Below are positions 56,112 through 64,000 of a stretch of DNA of 64,000 nt, one piece after another. The position numbers and the translations under genes are program-made. The notes under the pieces are model-generated. The model had not been told where the DNA came from. It saw only the letters and a program-made list of their open reading frames with translations, and searched no databases. Position 1 is the stretch's first letter; each line of letters starts with the position of its first letter. Location of the stretch: assembly GCF_013090115.1 (NCBI RefSeq), contig NZ_JABFNN010000039.1, positions 558,001 through 622,000 of the forward strand. Direction: 5' to 3'. Source of the stretch: Flagellimonas amphidinii. Its GTDB lineage: Bacteria > Bacteroidota > Bacteroidia > Flavobacteriales > Flavobacteriaceae.

Positions 56112-58511
56112 ATGCCACAAAGACATTTTTTGCTTTCATTTGTCTTGATTGTCCTTGGCATTTCCCTTCAAGCCCAACAAAAATTTACGCTCAGCGGTAC
56201 AATTTCAGAGGCGGCCAGCAATGAGACTTTAATTGGTGTTACCATTGCATTTCCAACACTGAAATCAGGCGTTACTACCAATGAATATGGATTTTATTCC
56301 ATTACCCTACCCCAAGGAGAATATGAAGTTGTTGTCAGTTATTTGGGATTCCAGGACATTCGAGAAACCATCATACTTGATAAGGATATCAAAAAAGATT
56401 TCAGCCTATCTGTAAGGGCAGAAGAATTAGATGAAGTTGTAGTTACCGATGATGCCGAGCGGTTAGACATTAGAAAACCACAAATGAGTGTCAATACCTT
56501 AGCTGCACAAACCATAAAGCAAATTCCTGTGGTACTTGGTGAAGCTGATGTTATAAAATCCCTTCTTCTATTGCCCGGTGTTACCAATGCGGGCGAAGCT
56601 TCCTCCGGATTCAATGTGCGCGGTGGTGCCGTAGATCAAAATCTTATCCTTTTGGATGAAGCCACCGTGTTTAATTCTTCCCATTTATTTGGTTTCTTTT
56701 CCGTTTTTAATCCAGATGCCATTAAAGATGTCAAGTTGTTCAAAGGTGGAATACCTGCCAGATATGGAGGAAGAGTTTCCTCCGTTCTGGAAATTTTCCA
56801 AAAAGAAGGCAATAGCAAAGACTTTAAAGTAAGTGGCGGTATTGGTGCTGTAGCCAGTAGATTATTGTTGGAAGGTCCCATCATCAAAGATAGAACAGCA
56901 TTTTTGGTCGGTGGAAGAGCTTCATATGCGCACTTGTTCCTGCCCTTGTTTGATGTGGACAACAAGGCATATTTCTATGATTTGAATACCAAAATCAATC
57001 ATAAAATCAATGACCGAAATAATATATTCCTATCTGGGTATTTTGGACGAGATCTATTTAGTATTTCTGATAGCTTTATAAATACGTATGGCAACGCCGT
57101 TGGAAATTTCAGGTGGAACCACTTATTCTCAGATAAGCTGTTTTCTAATCTTTCGGTCATCTATTCTGATTATTTCTACGGTTTGGAGTTAGATTTTGTT
57201 GGTTTCGATTGGGATTCCGGCATCCAAAACTTCAATTTAAAGTATGATCTAAAACACTACGTTAATGACAAGTTGCAGCTCAACTATGGCCTCAACAATA
57301 TTTACTATGTGTTCAATCCTGGTAAAATTCGGCCAAACAGTCCAGATTCTGGTATAGTTGAAGACCAATTGACTAAGAAATACGCCAATGAAAATGCATT
57401 GTACGTAGATATTGAACATAAAATTTCGGAAAACCTAAGCATGGAATACGGACTTAGGGTAAGTCAATTTAACCGTTTGGGGCAAGATGAGTTTTTTGTT
57501 TATGAAGATGACAACCCAGTCATTTTTGACCCATTTACATTATCGTATAGAGAAGCTGAACCAATAGATACCATTAATCCAGGAAGAGGCGGTACATTAA
57601 AGAAATTTTTCAATTTTGAACCCAGAGTAGCGGCCTCCTACAATTTCAATGGAAAAAGTTCCATTAAGGCCAGTTATACCCGATTGGCACAATATTTACA
57701 TCTATTGTCCAATACAAGCTCCCCTACTCCCCTAGATGTCTGGACGCCAAGTGGACCATTTGTGGAACCACAATTGCTAAACCAATATGCCATTGGTTAT
57801 TTCAGAAATATTAAAGGAGGAGACTATACTTTTGAAACAGAAGCTTTTTACAAGGACATAGAAAACCGTATCGATTATATAGACGGCGCCAATTTAATAG
57901 CAAACAATGCCATTGAACAGGTTATTTTAAATGGCGAAGCCCGGGCCTATGGTCTTGAATTCCTACTAAGGAAAAATGAAGGTCGATTAACAGGTTGGTT
58001 GGCATACACACTATCAAGGTCGGAACAAAGAACCCCGGGCCGAGATTTAGAGTTGGACACAGGTCGCTCAGATTTGGAAACCGGAATCAACTTGGGAGAA
58101 TGGTACAGTACTCCGTATGACAAAACCCATGACCTATCCATTTTTGGAAGCTATGACCTTAATGATAAGTGGAACATCAATGCCAACTTTATTTATCAAA
58201 CTGGCCAACCCACCAATTACCCAGTCGGTCAATTTGAATTCCAAGGCATTACCGTTCCTTTTTATGGATTAAGAAATAAGGTACGACTCCCCGATTATCA
58301 CCGGTTGGATGTTTCTGCCACACTCACCCCCAGAAAAAATAAAGGTAGAAACTGGCAGTCAGAATGGGTATTCAGCATCTATAACCTATACAGCAGAAGA
58401 AACGCCGCCTCTATCAATTTTAGGGAAAATGAGGATACGGGTAGAAATGAAGCAATTCGAACCTCAATTTTTGGTATTATCCCAGCGATTACCTATAATT
58501 TTAAATTCTAG
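56112..58511 (+). CDS. TonB-dependent outer-membrane receptor with CarboxypepD-like domain
   Basis: The 799-residue product has a signal peptide, a carboxypeptidase-regulatory-like domain (about 22-110), a plug domain (about 120-230, with FNVRGGAVDQNLILLDEATVFNSSHLFGF) and a beta-barrel that ends in the aromatic NFKF expected for BAM recognition. It imports a substrate across the outer membrane with TonB energy; the absence of SusD-type partner motifs makes a polysaccharide uncertain. The DUF4249 lipoprotein gene follows by 3 bases. Confidence 0.94.
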   Translation: MPQRHFLLSFVLIVLGISLQAQQKFTLSGTISEAASNETLIGVTIAFPTLKSGVTTNEYGFYSITLPQGEYEVVVSYLGFQDIRETIILDKDIKKDFSLSVRAEELDEVVVTDDAERLDIRKPQMSVNTLAAQTIKQIPVVLGEADVIKSLLLLPGVTNAGEASSGFNVRGGAVDQNLILLDEATVFNSSHLFGFFSVFNPDAIKDVKLFKGGIPARYGGRVSSVLEIFQKEGNSKDFKVSGGIGAVASRLLLEGPIIKDRTAFLVGGRASYAHLFLPLFDVDNKAYFYDLNTKINHKINDRNNIFLSGYFGRDLFSISDSFINTYGNAVGNFRWNHLFSDKLFSNLSVIYSDYFYGLELDFVGFDWDSGIQNFNLKYDLKHYVNDKLQLNYGLNNIYYVFNPGKIRPNSPDSGIVEDQLTKKYANENALYVDIEHKISENLSMEYGLRVSQFNRLGQDEFFVYEDDNPVIFDPFTLSYREAEPIDTINPGRGGTLKKFFNFEPRVAASYNFNGKSSIKASYTRLAQYLHLLSNTSSPTPLDVWTPSGPFVEPQLLNQYAIGYFRNIKGGDYTFETEAFYKDIENRIDYIDGANLIANNAIEQVILNGEARAYGLEFLLRKNEGRLTGWLAYTLSRSEQRTPGRDLELDTGRSDLETGINLGEWYSTPYDKTHDLSIFGSYDLNDKWNINANFIYQTGQPTNYPVGQFEFQGITVPFYGLRNKVRLPDYHRLDVSATLTPRKNKGRNWQSEWVFSIYNLYSRRNAASINFRENEDTGRNEAIRTSIFGIIPAITYNFKF

Positions 58512-58514
58512 GCC

Positions 58515-59411
58515 ATGAAAAAGACAATCATTCTTTCAATTTTAGGTTTTTTGGTCCTTTCATCCTGTGAAGATGTCATCGATGTAGAGTTGCCAGAAAC
58601 CGAGACCAAACTTGTTGTAGATGGGATTCTCCGTGTGGATGAAAGTCAAGAGTTCATCGATGTGGAGATCACCATGAAGGAAACCAGTAATTTCTTTGAA
58701 GATAACCAGCCTACCCAAGTAGAAAGTGCCGTGATCGCCTATGGAACCCCAAACGAATTTGGAGAACTTGACAGTTTGGGATTTTCCTCATTGGCAGAAA
58801 GGGAACCAGGCTCTGGGGTTTACGTTCCAGATCCAAATTTTTCTTCAGATCAGCGTATTCGCACAGCCGCTGCTGAACCTGGTGTGGTCTTCATTTTACA
58901 GGTAACACATAATGACAGGAATTATTATGCAAGAACCGAATATGCTCCTACAGTTCCTATTGATAATTTGACACAAGGAACCGAAACACTATTCGATGAA
59001 GACGATACCGAGGTAATTGTTACCTTCACCGATCCTCCTGGCCTGCATGATTATTATATTTTTGATTTTGATTTTGGTGAATTTTTAGCACTACGTGATG
59101 AATTCATTGATGGTCAACAATTTCAGTTTTCCTATTTCTATGATGCAACTTTGGAGCCTGGTGAAGAAGCCACGGTAAGTATTCTGGGTGCAGATCAAGA
59201 ATTTTTCAATTACATGGATCTTTTAGTGGAGCAAACTGAAAACGATGGAGGTATTTTTGACACCCCGGTTGCCACTGTTCGAGGAAACGTCTTTGATGTT
59301 ACTGGGTTGGACAATATCAATATTTTTGATAATGTTGAGCGACCAGAAGATTTTGCCCTAGGTTACTTTGCCGTTGTACAGGAATTCAAACGGTCCATTA
59401 CCATAGAATAG
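58515..59411 (+). CDS. DUF4249 family lipoprotein
   Basis: The 298-residue product has a lipoprotein signal (LVLSSCEDVIDV) and the DUF4249 features, with TETKLVVDGILRVDESQEF at the start of the mature protein and beta-rich remainder. DUF4249 proteins almost always follow a TonB receptor of this type in Bacteroidota and are presumed to be the surface lipoprotein partner. It begins 3 bases after the receptor stop, so the two form one operon. Confidence 0.9.
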   Translation: MKKTIILSILGFLVLSSCEDVIDVELPETETKLVVDGILRVDESQEFIDVEITMKETSNFFEDNQPTQVESAVIAYGTPNEFGELDSLGFSSLAEREPGSGVYVPDPNFSSDQRIRTAAAEPGVVFILQVTHNDRNYYARTEYAPTVPIDNLTQGTETLFDEDDTEVIVTFTDPPGLHDYYIFDFDFGEFLALRDEFIDGQQFQFSYFYDATLEPGEEATVSILGADQEFFNYMDLLVEQTENDGGIFDTPVATVRGNVFDVTGLDNINIFDNVERPEDFALGYFAVVQEFKRSITIE

Positions 59412-59421
59412 ACAATTTCCC

Positions 59422-60741
59422 TTAAAGTATCCAATACAATAATAATATTATTGTTACTCCAGTAACCCCTTGAAGCAAAGTCCCTAAAGTATGTCCTCTT
59501 AAAGCAGTTTTTACATTGATGTTGGAAAATTGTGAAACCACCCAAAAATAACTATCGTTGATATGGGATACCGTCATGGCACCAGCACCTATTGCAAGAA
59601 CTGCTAAAGCTTTATCCGTTATAGACAATAAACCAAAGGTTTCCAACAAAGGAGCAATTATTGCTGATGTGGTAATAATAGCAACAGTGGAAGACCCCTG
59701 TGCTGTCTTTAATACCGCTGCAATTACAAAAGCGATCAAAAGTCCGCCAACTCCAGAATTGGATTCCAAGCTAATTAAAGAAGCAATATCAATAGTCCGT
59801 AAGATAGCTCCAAATGCTCCTCCCGCTCCTGTAATCAATACAATGGCACCTGCTTGTTTAAACGCTGTTGCTACCCAATCTTGTCGTTCTTTGGCAGGTG
59901 TATTATTTCCTAACATAAACGCGAACAAAACACCTATCAATAAAGCAATAATAGGATTGCCCAAAAAATCCAGCACATAAAACACCCATGTTTTGCCCAA
60001 AGGATACGTAGGGTAATTTGCTATGGATTTTAAAGCAATGAGAATTATCGGAGCCAACAGCGGCAAAAATGCCTGAATGGGTTTTATTGAAGATTCGATT
60101 GCTTCTGCCTCAACCGGTTTTTGAATATGTTCTTCCTCTTCCAATGATTTCCCAATAAATCTGGCCCAAAAATACCCAGTTAAAGAAACCGGAATGGAAA
60201 CTGCCAGTCCCAAAAGTAACACAAGCCCTAAATCAGCATCCAAAATAGCTGCTGCAGCTAAAGGTCCAGGAGTAGGGGGTACAAACACATGGGCGGCATA
60301 CAATCCAGTGGCCAAAGAAATAGCAAAGACAAGAGTCGGAATTCCTGTGCGTTTGCTTATAGCTTTATTCAATGAAGAAAGTATAATGAATCCCGAATCA
60401 CAAAAAACAGGAATGGAAATTACATAGCCCGCTAAGTTAATGGCCAATGGAGAACGTTTGAGCCCTATCAACTTTAATATGCTATTGGCCAATACTTGCG
60501 TGCTACCTGTTTTCTCCAAATAAATACCTATTACTGTTCCAAAAGCAATGACCAGTCCTATTCCTGAAAGTGTTTTCCCAAAGCCCTCACCTATTGCCGT
60601 CATAATTTCTTCAGGCGTAAGTCCCAATAAAAAACCAGATACCACCGATGCAATACTCAATGAAAAAATAGGGTGCATTTTGAATTTTACCGTTGCAACG
60701 ATAATAAACAGAATGACTATGGTTAAGACAAGTATTTCCAT
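59422..60741 (-). CDS. GntP-family permease (second paralogue)
   Basis: The 439-residue inner-membrane protein is a second GntP-family permease, with about 12 membrane segments, the GSSTVAIITTSAIIAPL stretch and the signature VSHINDSYFW. It is clearly diverged from the copy at 3250-4563. It stands alone: convergent with DUF4249 ten bases away, and divergent from the DUF6095 gene. No gluconate or D-serine enzyme is adjacent. A gluconate role together with the gntK gene at 16507 is only a guess. Confidence 0.92.
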   Translation of the reverse strand: MEILVLTIVILFIIVATVKFKMHPIFSLSIASVVSGFLLGLTPEEIMTAIGEGFGKTLSGIGLVIAFGTVIGIYLEKTGSTQVLANSILKLIGLKRSPLAINLAGYVISIPVFCDSGFIILSSLNKAISKRTGIPTLVFAISLATGLYAAHVFVPPTPGPLAAAAILDADLGLVLLLGLAVSIPVSLTGYFWARFIGKSLEEEEHIQKPVEAEAIESSIKPIQAFLPLLAPIILIALKSIANYPTYPLGKTWVFYVLDFLGNPIIALLIGVLFAFMLGNNTPAKERQDWVATAFKQAGAIVLITGAGGAFGAILRTIDIASLISLESNSGVGGLLIAFVIAAVLKTAQGSSTVAIITTSAIIAPLLETFGLLSITDKALAVLAIGAGAMTVSHINDSYFWVVSQFSNINVKTALRGHTLGTLLQGVTGVTIILLLYWIL

Positions 60742-60797
60742 ACCTAATTTTTAGTTGATTGGCATTAAATATAAGCTAATATTCCTACTTTGGTCGT

Positions 60798-61034
60798 ATG
60801 AGACGAACGGACAAAGAACTTTTGGTGAAAAGCCTAAAATCTTTTGGATTTACGGTTTTAGCAATGTTTACAGGACCATTCTTGATTTACGAAGCATTTA
60901 AAAATAAAGACAATCCCTTATTTATTCCCGTATTGATTCTTGGATTTTTGTTTGCCGGATTGGCAATCTTTTTAGGCTTCCGTTCTGTAAATATTATGAT
61001 GGATGCCATATTCGGAAAGAAATCAAAAGACTAA
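60798..61034 (+). CDS. DUF6095 family small membrane protein
   Basis: The 78-residue protein has two hydrophobic segments (about 15-32 and 40-62) and short charged ends. I recall very similar flavobacterial proteins as DUF6095 (pattern KSLKSFGFTVLAMFTGPFLIYEAF, then IPVLILGFLFAGLAIFLGF). Function is unknown. It overlaps the stop of the convergent DUF4294 gene by four bases (CTAA) and is divergent from the permease. Confidence 0.8.
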   Translation: MRRTDKELLVKSLKSFGFTVLAMFTGPFLIYEAFKNKDNPLFIPVLILGFLFAGLAIFLGFRSVNIMMDAIFGKKSKD

Positions 61035-61738
61035 TTTTTGTTGGTTTCTGGATAGCCTTCTTTCCATTTATTGCTGAGTTGGGCATAATCGTAATCCAAA
61101 ACGGACTTTTGTCGCTCCAATCTATTGGAAGCAAAGGCACGTTGTAGAATGTCCTCTATCAAATAATCCTCATGTATTGATTCTGGATGGAATTCTTCTT
61201 TGATATTAATTTTGAATGCCTTTGCCGTGGTATTGTACCAAAAAGCCCTCCAGCCACTCCGAAGCTCTTTGACCAAATCAAAAGCGGTTTTACCAGTTTG
61301 ACGATAAATCAGTTTCACCAAAATCTGACCTTCGGTCCGCGTTAACTTCTTCAACTCTGCAGAGAATTCATCCTCAATGAATTTTTGGACTTTTTTGGTG
61401 TATTTTTTTCGATGCCTTTTTTTCTTGATGTGCTCCAAACTATCATTCAATTCCACCAAGCGCTCTGCAGCCATTTTAGCATATGGGTATACTTTTAAAG
61501 TCTTTCTTCGTAAAATGTAATACCTGAGCTTTTCTTTTTTGTTGGCAAATGCGAGTTTATCAAAAAGATAGACTTCATCTAATTCAATAGAGCTGTAGAG
61601 AATGGAATCACCCTCAAACCGAACCCAGTAATCCGCTACGGAATCTTTCTCATGTATGAGCGAATCTTGTTGAATCTCTTGGGAAAACCCAAAGACTTGA
61701 AGCAATAAAAAAAATATGGCTATACAATAGCGAAACAT
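61031..61738 (-). CDS. DUF4294 family exported protein
   Basis: The 235-residue product has a signal peptide (about 1-19, IAIFFLLLQVFGFS) and the DUF4294 core with LRYYILRRKTLKVYPYAKMAAERLVELND followed by a very basic patch (KKKRHRKKYTKK) and a helical C-terminal region. It is a conserved Bacteroidota-specific family of unknown role. It is convergent with the DUF6095 gene with interlocked stops, and its -7 element is at 61764-61771. Confidence 0.88.
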   Translation of the reverse strand: MFRYCIAIFFLLLQVFGFSQEIQQDSLIHEKDSVADYWVRFEGDSILYSSIELDEVYLFDKLAFANKKEKLRYYILRRKTLKVYPYAKMAAERLVELNDSLEHIKKKRHRKKYTKKVQKFIEDEFSAELKKLTRTEGQILVKLIYRQTGKTAFDLVKELRSGWRAFWYNTTAKAFKINIKEEFHPESIHEDYLIEDILQRAFASNRLERQKSVLDYDYAQLSNKWKEGYPETNKN

Positions 61739-61763
61739 GCGGTTAAATTCTCAAAAGTCCTGC

Positions 61764-61771
61764 CAAAATTA
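61764..61771 (-). promoter_or_regulatory. -7 promoter element of the DUF4294 gene
   Basis: On the minus strand the sequence reads TAATTTTG, a full match to TAnnTTTG, 25 bases before the ATG at 61738. Confidence 0.4.
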
Positions 61772-61815
61772 AGGATAAAGGTAAGATTTGGCTATTAAAT
61801 AAAAGTGAATATTGT

Positions 61816-61823
61816 TATGTTTG
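61816..61823 (+). promoter_or_regulatory. -7 promoter element of the M42 peptidase gene
   Basis: TATGTTTG is a full match to TAnnTTTG and lies 17 bases before the ATG at 61841. A TTG at 61788-61790 is further away than usual. Confidence 0.45.
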
Positions 61824-61840
61824 TGGACTAATTTTATCTT

Positions 61841-62929
61841 ATGGCAGCATCAAAAATCATCAACGCAAAGTCGCTTAAATTTTTTGAAAAATACTTGAAC
61901 AATGCTTCTCCAACAGGTTATGAATGGGAAGGACAAAAAATCTGGATGGACTATCTGAAACCCTATGTTGATGATTTTATCACAGATACCTACGGCACAG
62001 CTGTAGCCGTTATTAACCCCGAGGCCAAATACAAGGTTGTTATCGAGGGGCATTCTGATGAAATTTCATGGTATGTGAACTACATTACCGAAAATGGATT
62101 GTTGTACGTCATAAGAAATGGAGGTAGTGACCATCAGATTGCTCCATCTAAATGGGTGAACATCCATACCAAAAAAGGAATTGTAAAAGGTATTTTTGGG
62201 TGGCCGGCCATCCATACTAGAAACAGAGCCAAGGAAGAACCGCCAAAATTGGACAACATCTTTATAGATATAGGTGCAAAAGATAAGGCTGAAGTTGAAA
62301 AAATGGGTGTTCATGTGGGGTGCGTCATCACTTATCCAGATGAGTTCCAAATATTGAACAAAGACAAATTCGTATGTCGCGCTTTGGATAACCGTGCCGG
62401 TGGTTTCATGATTGCCGAAGTGGCCCGATTGCTTCATGAAAACGGTGAAAAATTGCCATTTGGACTTTATATCACTAATTCTGTGCAGGAAGAAATTGGA
62501 CTTCGAGGTGCGGAGATGATTACGGAAACCATCAAACCCAATGTTGCCATAGTTACTGATGTGACCCATGACACCACCACTCCAATGATTGAAAAAAAGA
62601 CCCAGGGAGATTGCTCCATGGGAAAAGGACCGGTGATTTCCTATGCTCCTGCGGTGCAACAAAAGTTGCGTGAACGTATCATTGAAACTGCGGAGGCCAA
62701 AGAAATACCATTCCAGCGTCAAGCTTCGTCCAGATATACAGGGACGGATACCGATGCCTTTGCTTATAGCAATGGTGGCGTAGCTTCTGCTTTGATTTCT
62801 TTACCATTGCGTTACATGCACACGACAGTGGAAACAGTGCACAGAGATGATGTAGAAAACGTAATTCGCCTGATTTACGAAACTTTATTGACCATTAAGG
62901 AAGGGGAGACTTTCAGCTATTTTGATTAA
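61841..62929 (+). CDS. M42-family metallopeptidase (aminopeptidase / glucanase-type)
   Basis: The 362-residue cytoplasmic protein belongs to the M42 family of oligomeric tetrahedral aminopeptidases. It has the metal-binding IEGHSDEIS motif, the RALDNRAGGFM motif and the catalytic and metal VQEEIGLRG (EE pair), with ATDVTHDTTT-type ligands later (VTDVTHDT). It would hydrolyse short peptides. A -7 element lies just upstream; the gene is followed by a flavobacterial-type inverted repeat. Confidence 0.93.
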   Translation: MAASKIINAKSLKFFEKYLNNASPTGYEWEGQKIWMDYLKPYVDDFITDTYGTAVAVINPEAKYKVVIEGHSDEISWYVNYITENGLLYVIRNGGSDHQIAPSKWVNIHTKKGIVKGIFGWPAIHTRNRAKEEPPKLDNIFIDIGAKDKAEVEKMGVHVGCVITYPDEFQILNKDKFVCRALDNRAGGFMIAEVARLLHENGEKLPFGLYITNSVQEEIGLRGAEMITETIKPNVAIVTDVTHDTTTPMIEKKTQGDCSMGKGPVISYAPAVQQKLRERIIETAEAKEIPFQRQASSRYTGTDTDAFAYSNGGVASALISLPLRYMHTTVETVHRDDVENVIRLIYETLLTIKEGETFSYFD

Positions 62930-62935
62930 AACCAG

Positions 62936-63013
62936 TGTCATTTCGAATGTCAGGAGGAATCTAAGCCATATTGATTACTGTTTTGAGATTTCTCACATCC
63001 GTTCGAAATGACA
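62936..63013. repeat. Flavobacterial-type REP-like inverted repeat
   Basis: TGTCATTTCGAA at 62936-62947 and its exact complement TTCGAAATGACA at 63002-63013 are the ends of an imperfect inverted repeat in the gap between the M42 peptidase and NUDIX genes. The arms extend inward with less exact pairing into GAGAAATCT-type ends (right arm GAGATTTCTCACATCCG). I know this pattern as a dispersed intergenic hairpin repeat of flavobacterial genomes. No second copy is in this window. Confidence 0.75.
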
Positions 63014-63031
63014 TTTGATAATTAAAAAACA

Positions 63032-63580
63032 ATGGACGAACTGGTAGATATTCTTGACGAAAACGGAAAACCTACTGGACAATCCTGTTTAAAATCTGAA
63101 GCGCACCAGAAGGGTCTTTTTCATGCTACAGTCCATGTTTGGTTGTATACAGCTAATGGTCAAATCTTGATTCAACAAAGAGGAAAAGACAAGGAAACCC
63201 ACCCCCTACTTTGGGATGTGTCCGTTGCCGGCCATGTTTCTTCAGGAGAGAAAATCATGATTGCAGCAATCCGGGAAGTACAAGAAGAAATTGGATTGGA
63301 TATTATTGAAAGTGATTTAAAATCTATTGGAACCTTCAAAGAAATCCATACTATTTCCAAAGATTTTACTGATGCAGAATTCCATCATATATTTTTGTGT
63401 GAACTCAAATCACCTTTGCAAACTTTGAAAAAACAAGAAAGTGAAGTTGAAGCCTTGGACTTGATTTCCCTGCACCAATTTGCTGAAGAAACTTGGGGAT
63501 TGGCCCATACGGCAAAATATGTATCCCACGGTTCTGATTATTACAAAACAATCATAAAGGAAATCAAAAAAAGGCTTTAG
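63032..63580 (+). CDS. NUDIX hydrolase (isopentenyl-diphosphate-isomerase-like subgroup)
   Basis: The 182-residue protein has a full Nudix box (GHVSSGEKIMIAAIREVQEE with IGL, matching GX5EX7REUXEEXGU) and the pattern of the IDI-like Nudix subgroup (MDELVDILDENGKPTGQ at the start, then GLFHATVHVWLY). Subgroup members include hydrolases of nucleoside or prenyl diphosphates and type I IPP isomerase, but the isomerase catalytic Cys is not evident, so hydrolase is preferred. Its stop interlocks with that of hisS (TTAG). Confidence 0.9.
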   Translation: MDELVDILDENGKPTGQSCLKSEAHQKGLFHATVHVWLYTANGQILIQQRGKDKETHPLLWDVSVAGHVSSGEKIMIAAIREVQEEIGLDIIESDLKSIGTFKEIHTISKDFTDAEFHHIFLCELKSPLQTLKKQESEVEALDLISLHQFAEETWGLAHTAKYVSHGSDYYKTIIKEIKKRL

Positions 63581-64000
63581 TGGATTTCTTGGACAAATTG
63601 GTCAACATTTTCCAAGGCATAAGAACTCTGGTCACCCGTTTTCATGTTCTTGACCACAAAGTTGCCTTCAGCAAGCTCTTTTTCCCCTAATAAAATAACA
63701 TAGGGCACATCCCGTCTATCGGCATATTTTAGCTGTTTTTGGAATTTAGCGTCAGTTGGGTATAAATCTGCACGAAGTCCTTGTTTTCTCAAACTTGAAA
63801 CTAATCGTAATGCTGCCATTGCTTCTTGTTTTCCAAAGTTGAGACATAATACATCCAAAGAAACATCCAAAGTCTCTGGAAAAAGCTTCAACTCATCCAA
63901 AACCAAATAAATTCGGTCCAATCCAAAGGAAATCCCCACACCACTAACATCTTTCAGACCAAAAATACCTGTAAGGTCATCGTAGCGTCCGCCACCGCCA
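63577..64000 (-). CDS. hisS: Histidine-tRNA ligase (N-terminal part beyond window)
   Basis: This minus-strand frame is open to base 64000, so the 5' part of the gene lies outside the window. About 140 residues of the C-terminal end are visible. They include the class II motif 3 region GGGRYDDLTGIFG, then GVGISFGLDRI, and the anticodon-binding domain (DVLCLNFGKQEAMAALRLVSSLR to DVPYVILLGEKELAEGNFVVKN). It charges tRNA-His. It is convergent with the NUDIX gene. Confidence 0.96.
   Translation of the reverse strand, partial: GGGGRYDDLTGIFGLKDVSGVGISFGLDRIYLVLDELKLFPETLDVSLDVLCLNFGKQEAMAALRLVSSLRKQGLRADLYPTDAKFQKQLKYADRRDVPYVILLGEKELAEGNFVVKNMKTGDQSSYALENVDQFVQEIH

Overview
The window looks like core chromosome of a member of the Flavobacteriaceae (Bacteroidota); the genus cannot be named from sequence alone. 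Reasons: AT-rich DNA with almost no Shine-Dalgarno sequences; many copies of the Bacteroidota promoter -7 element TAnnTTTG just ahead of genes, several with TTG about 19 bases upstream; lineage-typical genes and gene orders (bamD-rpoZ-coaBC-DUF4835-recN; trmD-rplS-icd; TonB receptor followed by DUF4249 lipoprotein; long-form GAPDH; DUF4294, DUF6095 and DUF6913 proteins; a YtxJ-type bacilliredoxin). No insertion sequence, prophage, integrase, CRISPR array, rRNA or tRNA was found.

Layout. 1-3.1 kb: end-clipped ytxJ (minus) and clpB. 3.2-6.1 kb: an operon of a GntP-family permease, a RidA-family protein and an M19 dipeptidase, probably for scavenging D-amino-acid-containing compounds. 6.3-9.4 kb: TetR regulator, histidine-phosphatase lipoprotein, unknown lipoprotein, smpB, pcm. 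9.5-17 kb: plus-strand run of oxidoreductase, 3-hydroxyacyl-CoA dehydrogenase, DUF1015, PLP homeostasis protein, exonuclease/GIY-YIG fusion, K+ channel, miaA and gluconokinase. 17-30 kb: minus-strand run of a two-component system, coaE, YbbR-like protein, glycosyltransferase, fabI, recN, DUF4835/PorD-like, coaBC, rpoZ, bamD, dapA and DUF6913. 29.5-31.2 kb: a 5'-nucleotidase split into two genes in reversed domain order. 31.3-37.7 kb: a cadherin/PKD/BspA-like lipoprotein, two small unknowns, ligA, a LOG-family hydrolase, prmC and a GNAT. 37.7-40.9 kb: ribD, HAD hydrolase, DMT transporter, YigZ-family protein. 40.9-48.8 kb: thioesterase, dnaA, tyrosine phosphatase, RsmI-like methyltransferase, two cell-wall lytic proteins, GNAT, dapF, htrA. 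48.9-56 kb: gap, membrane coiled-coil protein, GNAT, trmD, small membrane protein, rplS, a probable structured non-coding RNA, icd. 56-64 kb: TonB receptor and DUF4249 pair, second GntP permease, DUF6095, DUF4294, M42 peptidase, NUDIX hydrolase, and hisS running off the end.

Most genes are housekeeping: translation and tRNA modification (smpB, miaA, trmD, rplS, hisS, prmC), replication and repair (dnaA, ligA, recN), CoA, lysine and lipid synthesis (coaBC, coaE, dapA, dapF, fabI), and envelope assembly (bamD, mltG, htrA). The strongest candidate for something undescribed is the 638-base gap between rplS and icd. It has its own promoter-like start, five consecutive non-overlapping helical domains, a strong terminator, and a separate promoter for icd behind it. 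Other notable items are the split and permuted nucleotidase, the exonuclease/GIY-YIG fusion, the K+ channel with a zinc-ribbon tail, five convergent gene pairs that share interlocked stop codons, apparently leaderless smpB and ribD, and one flavobacterial-type inverted repeat.
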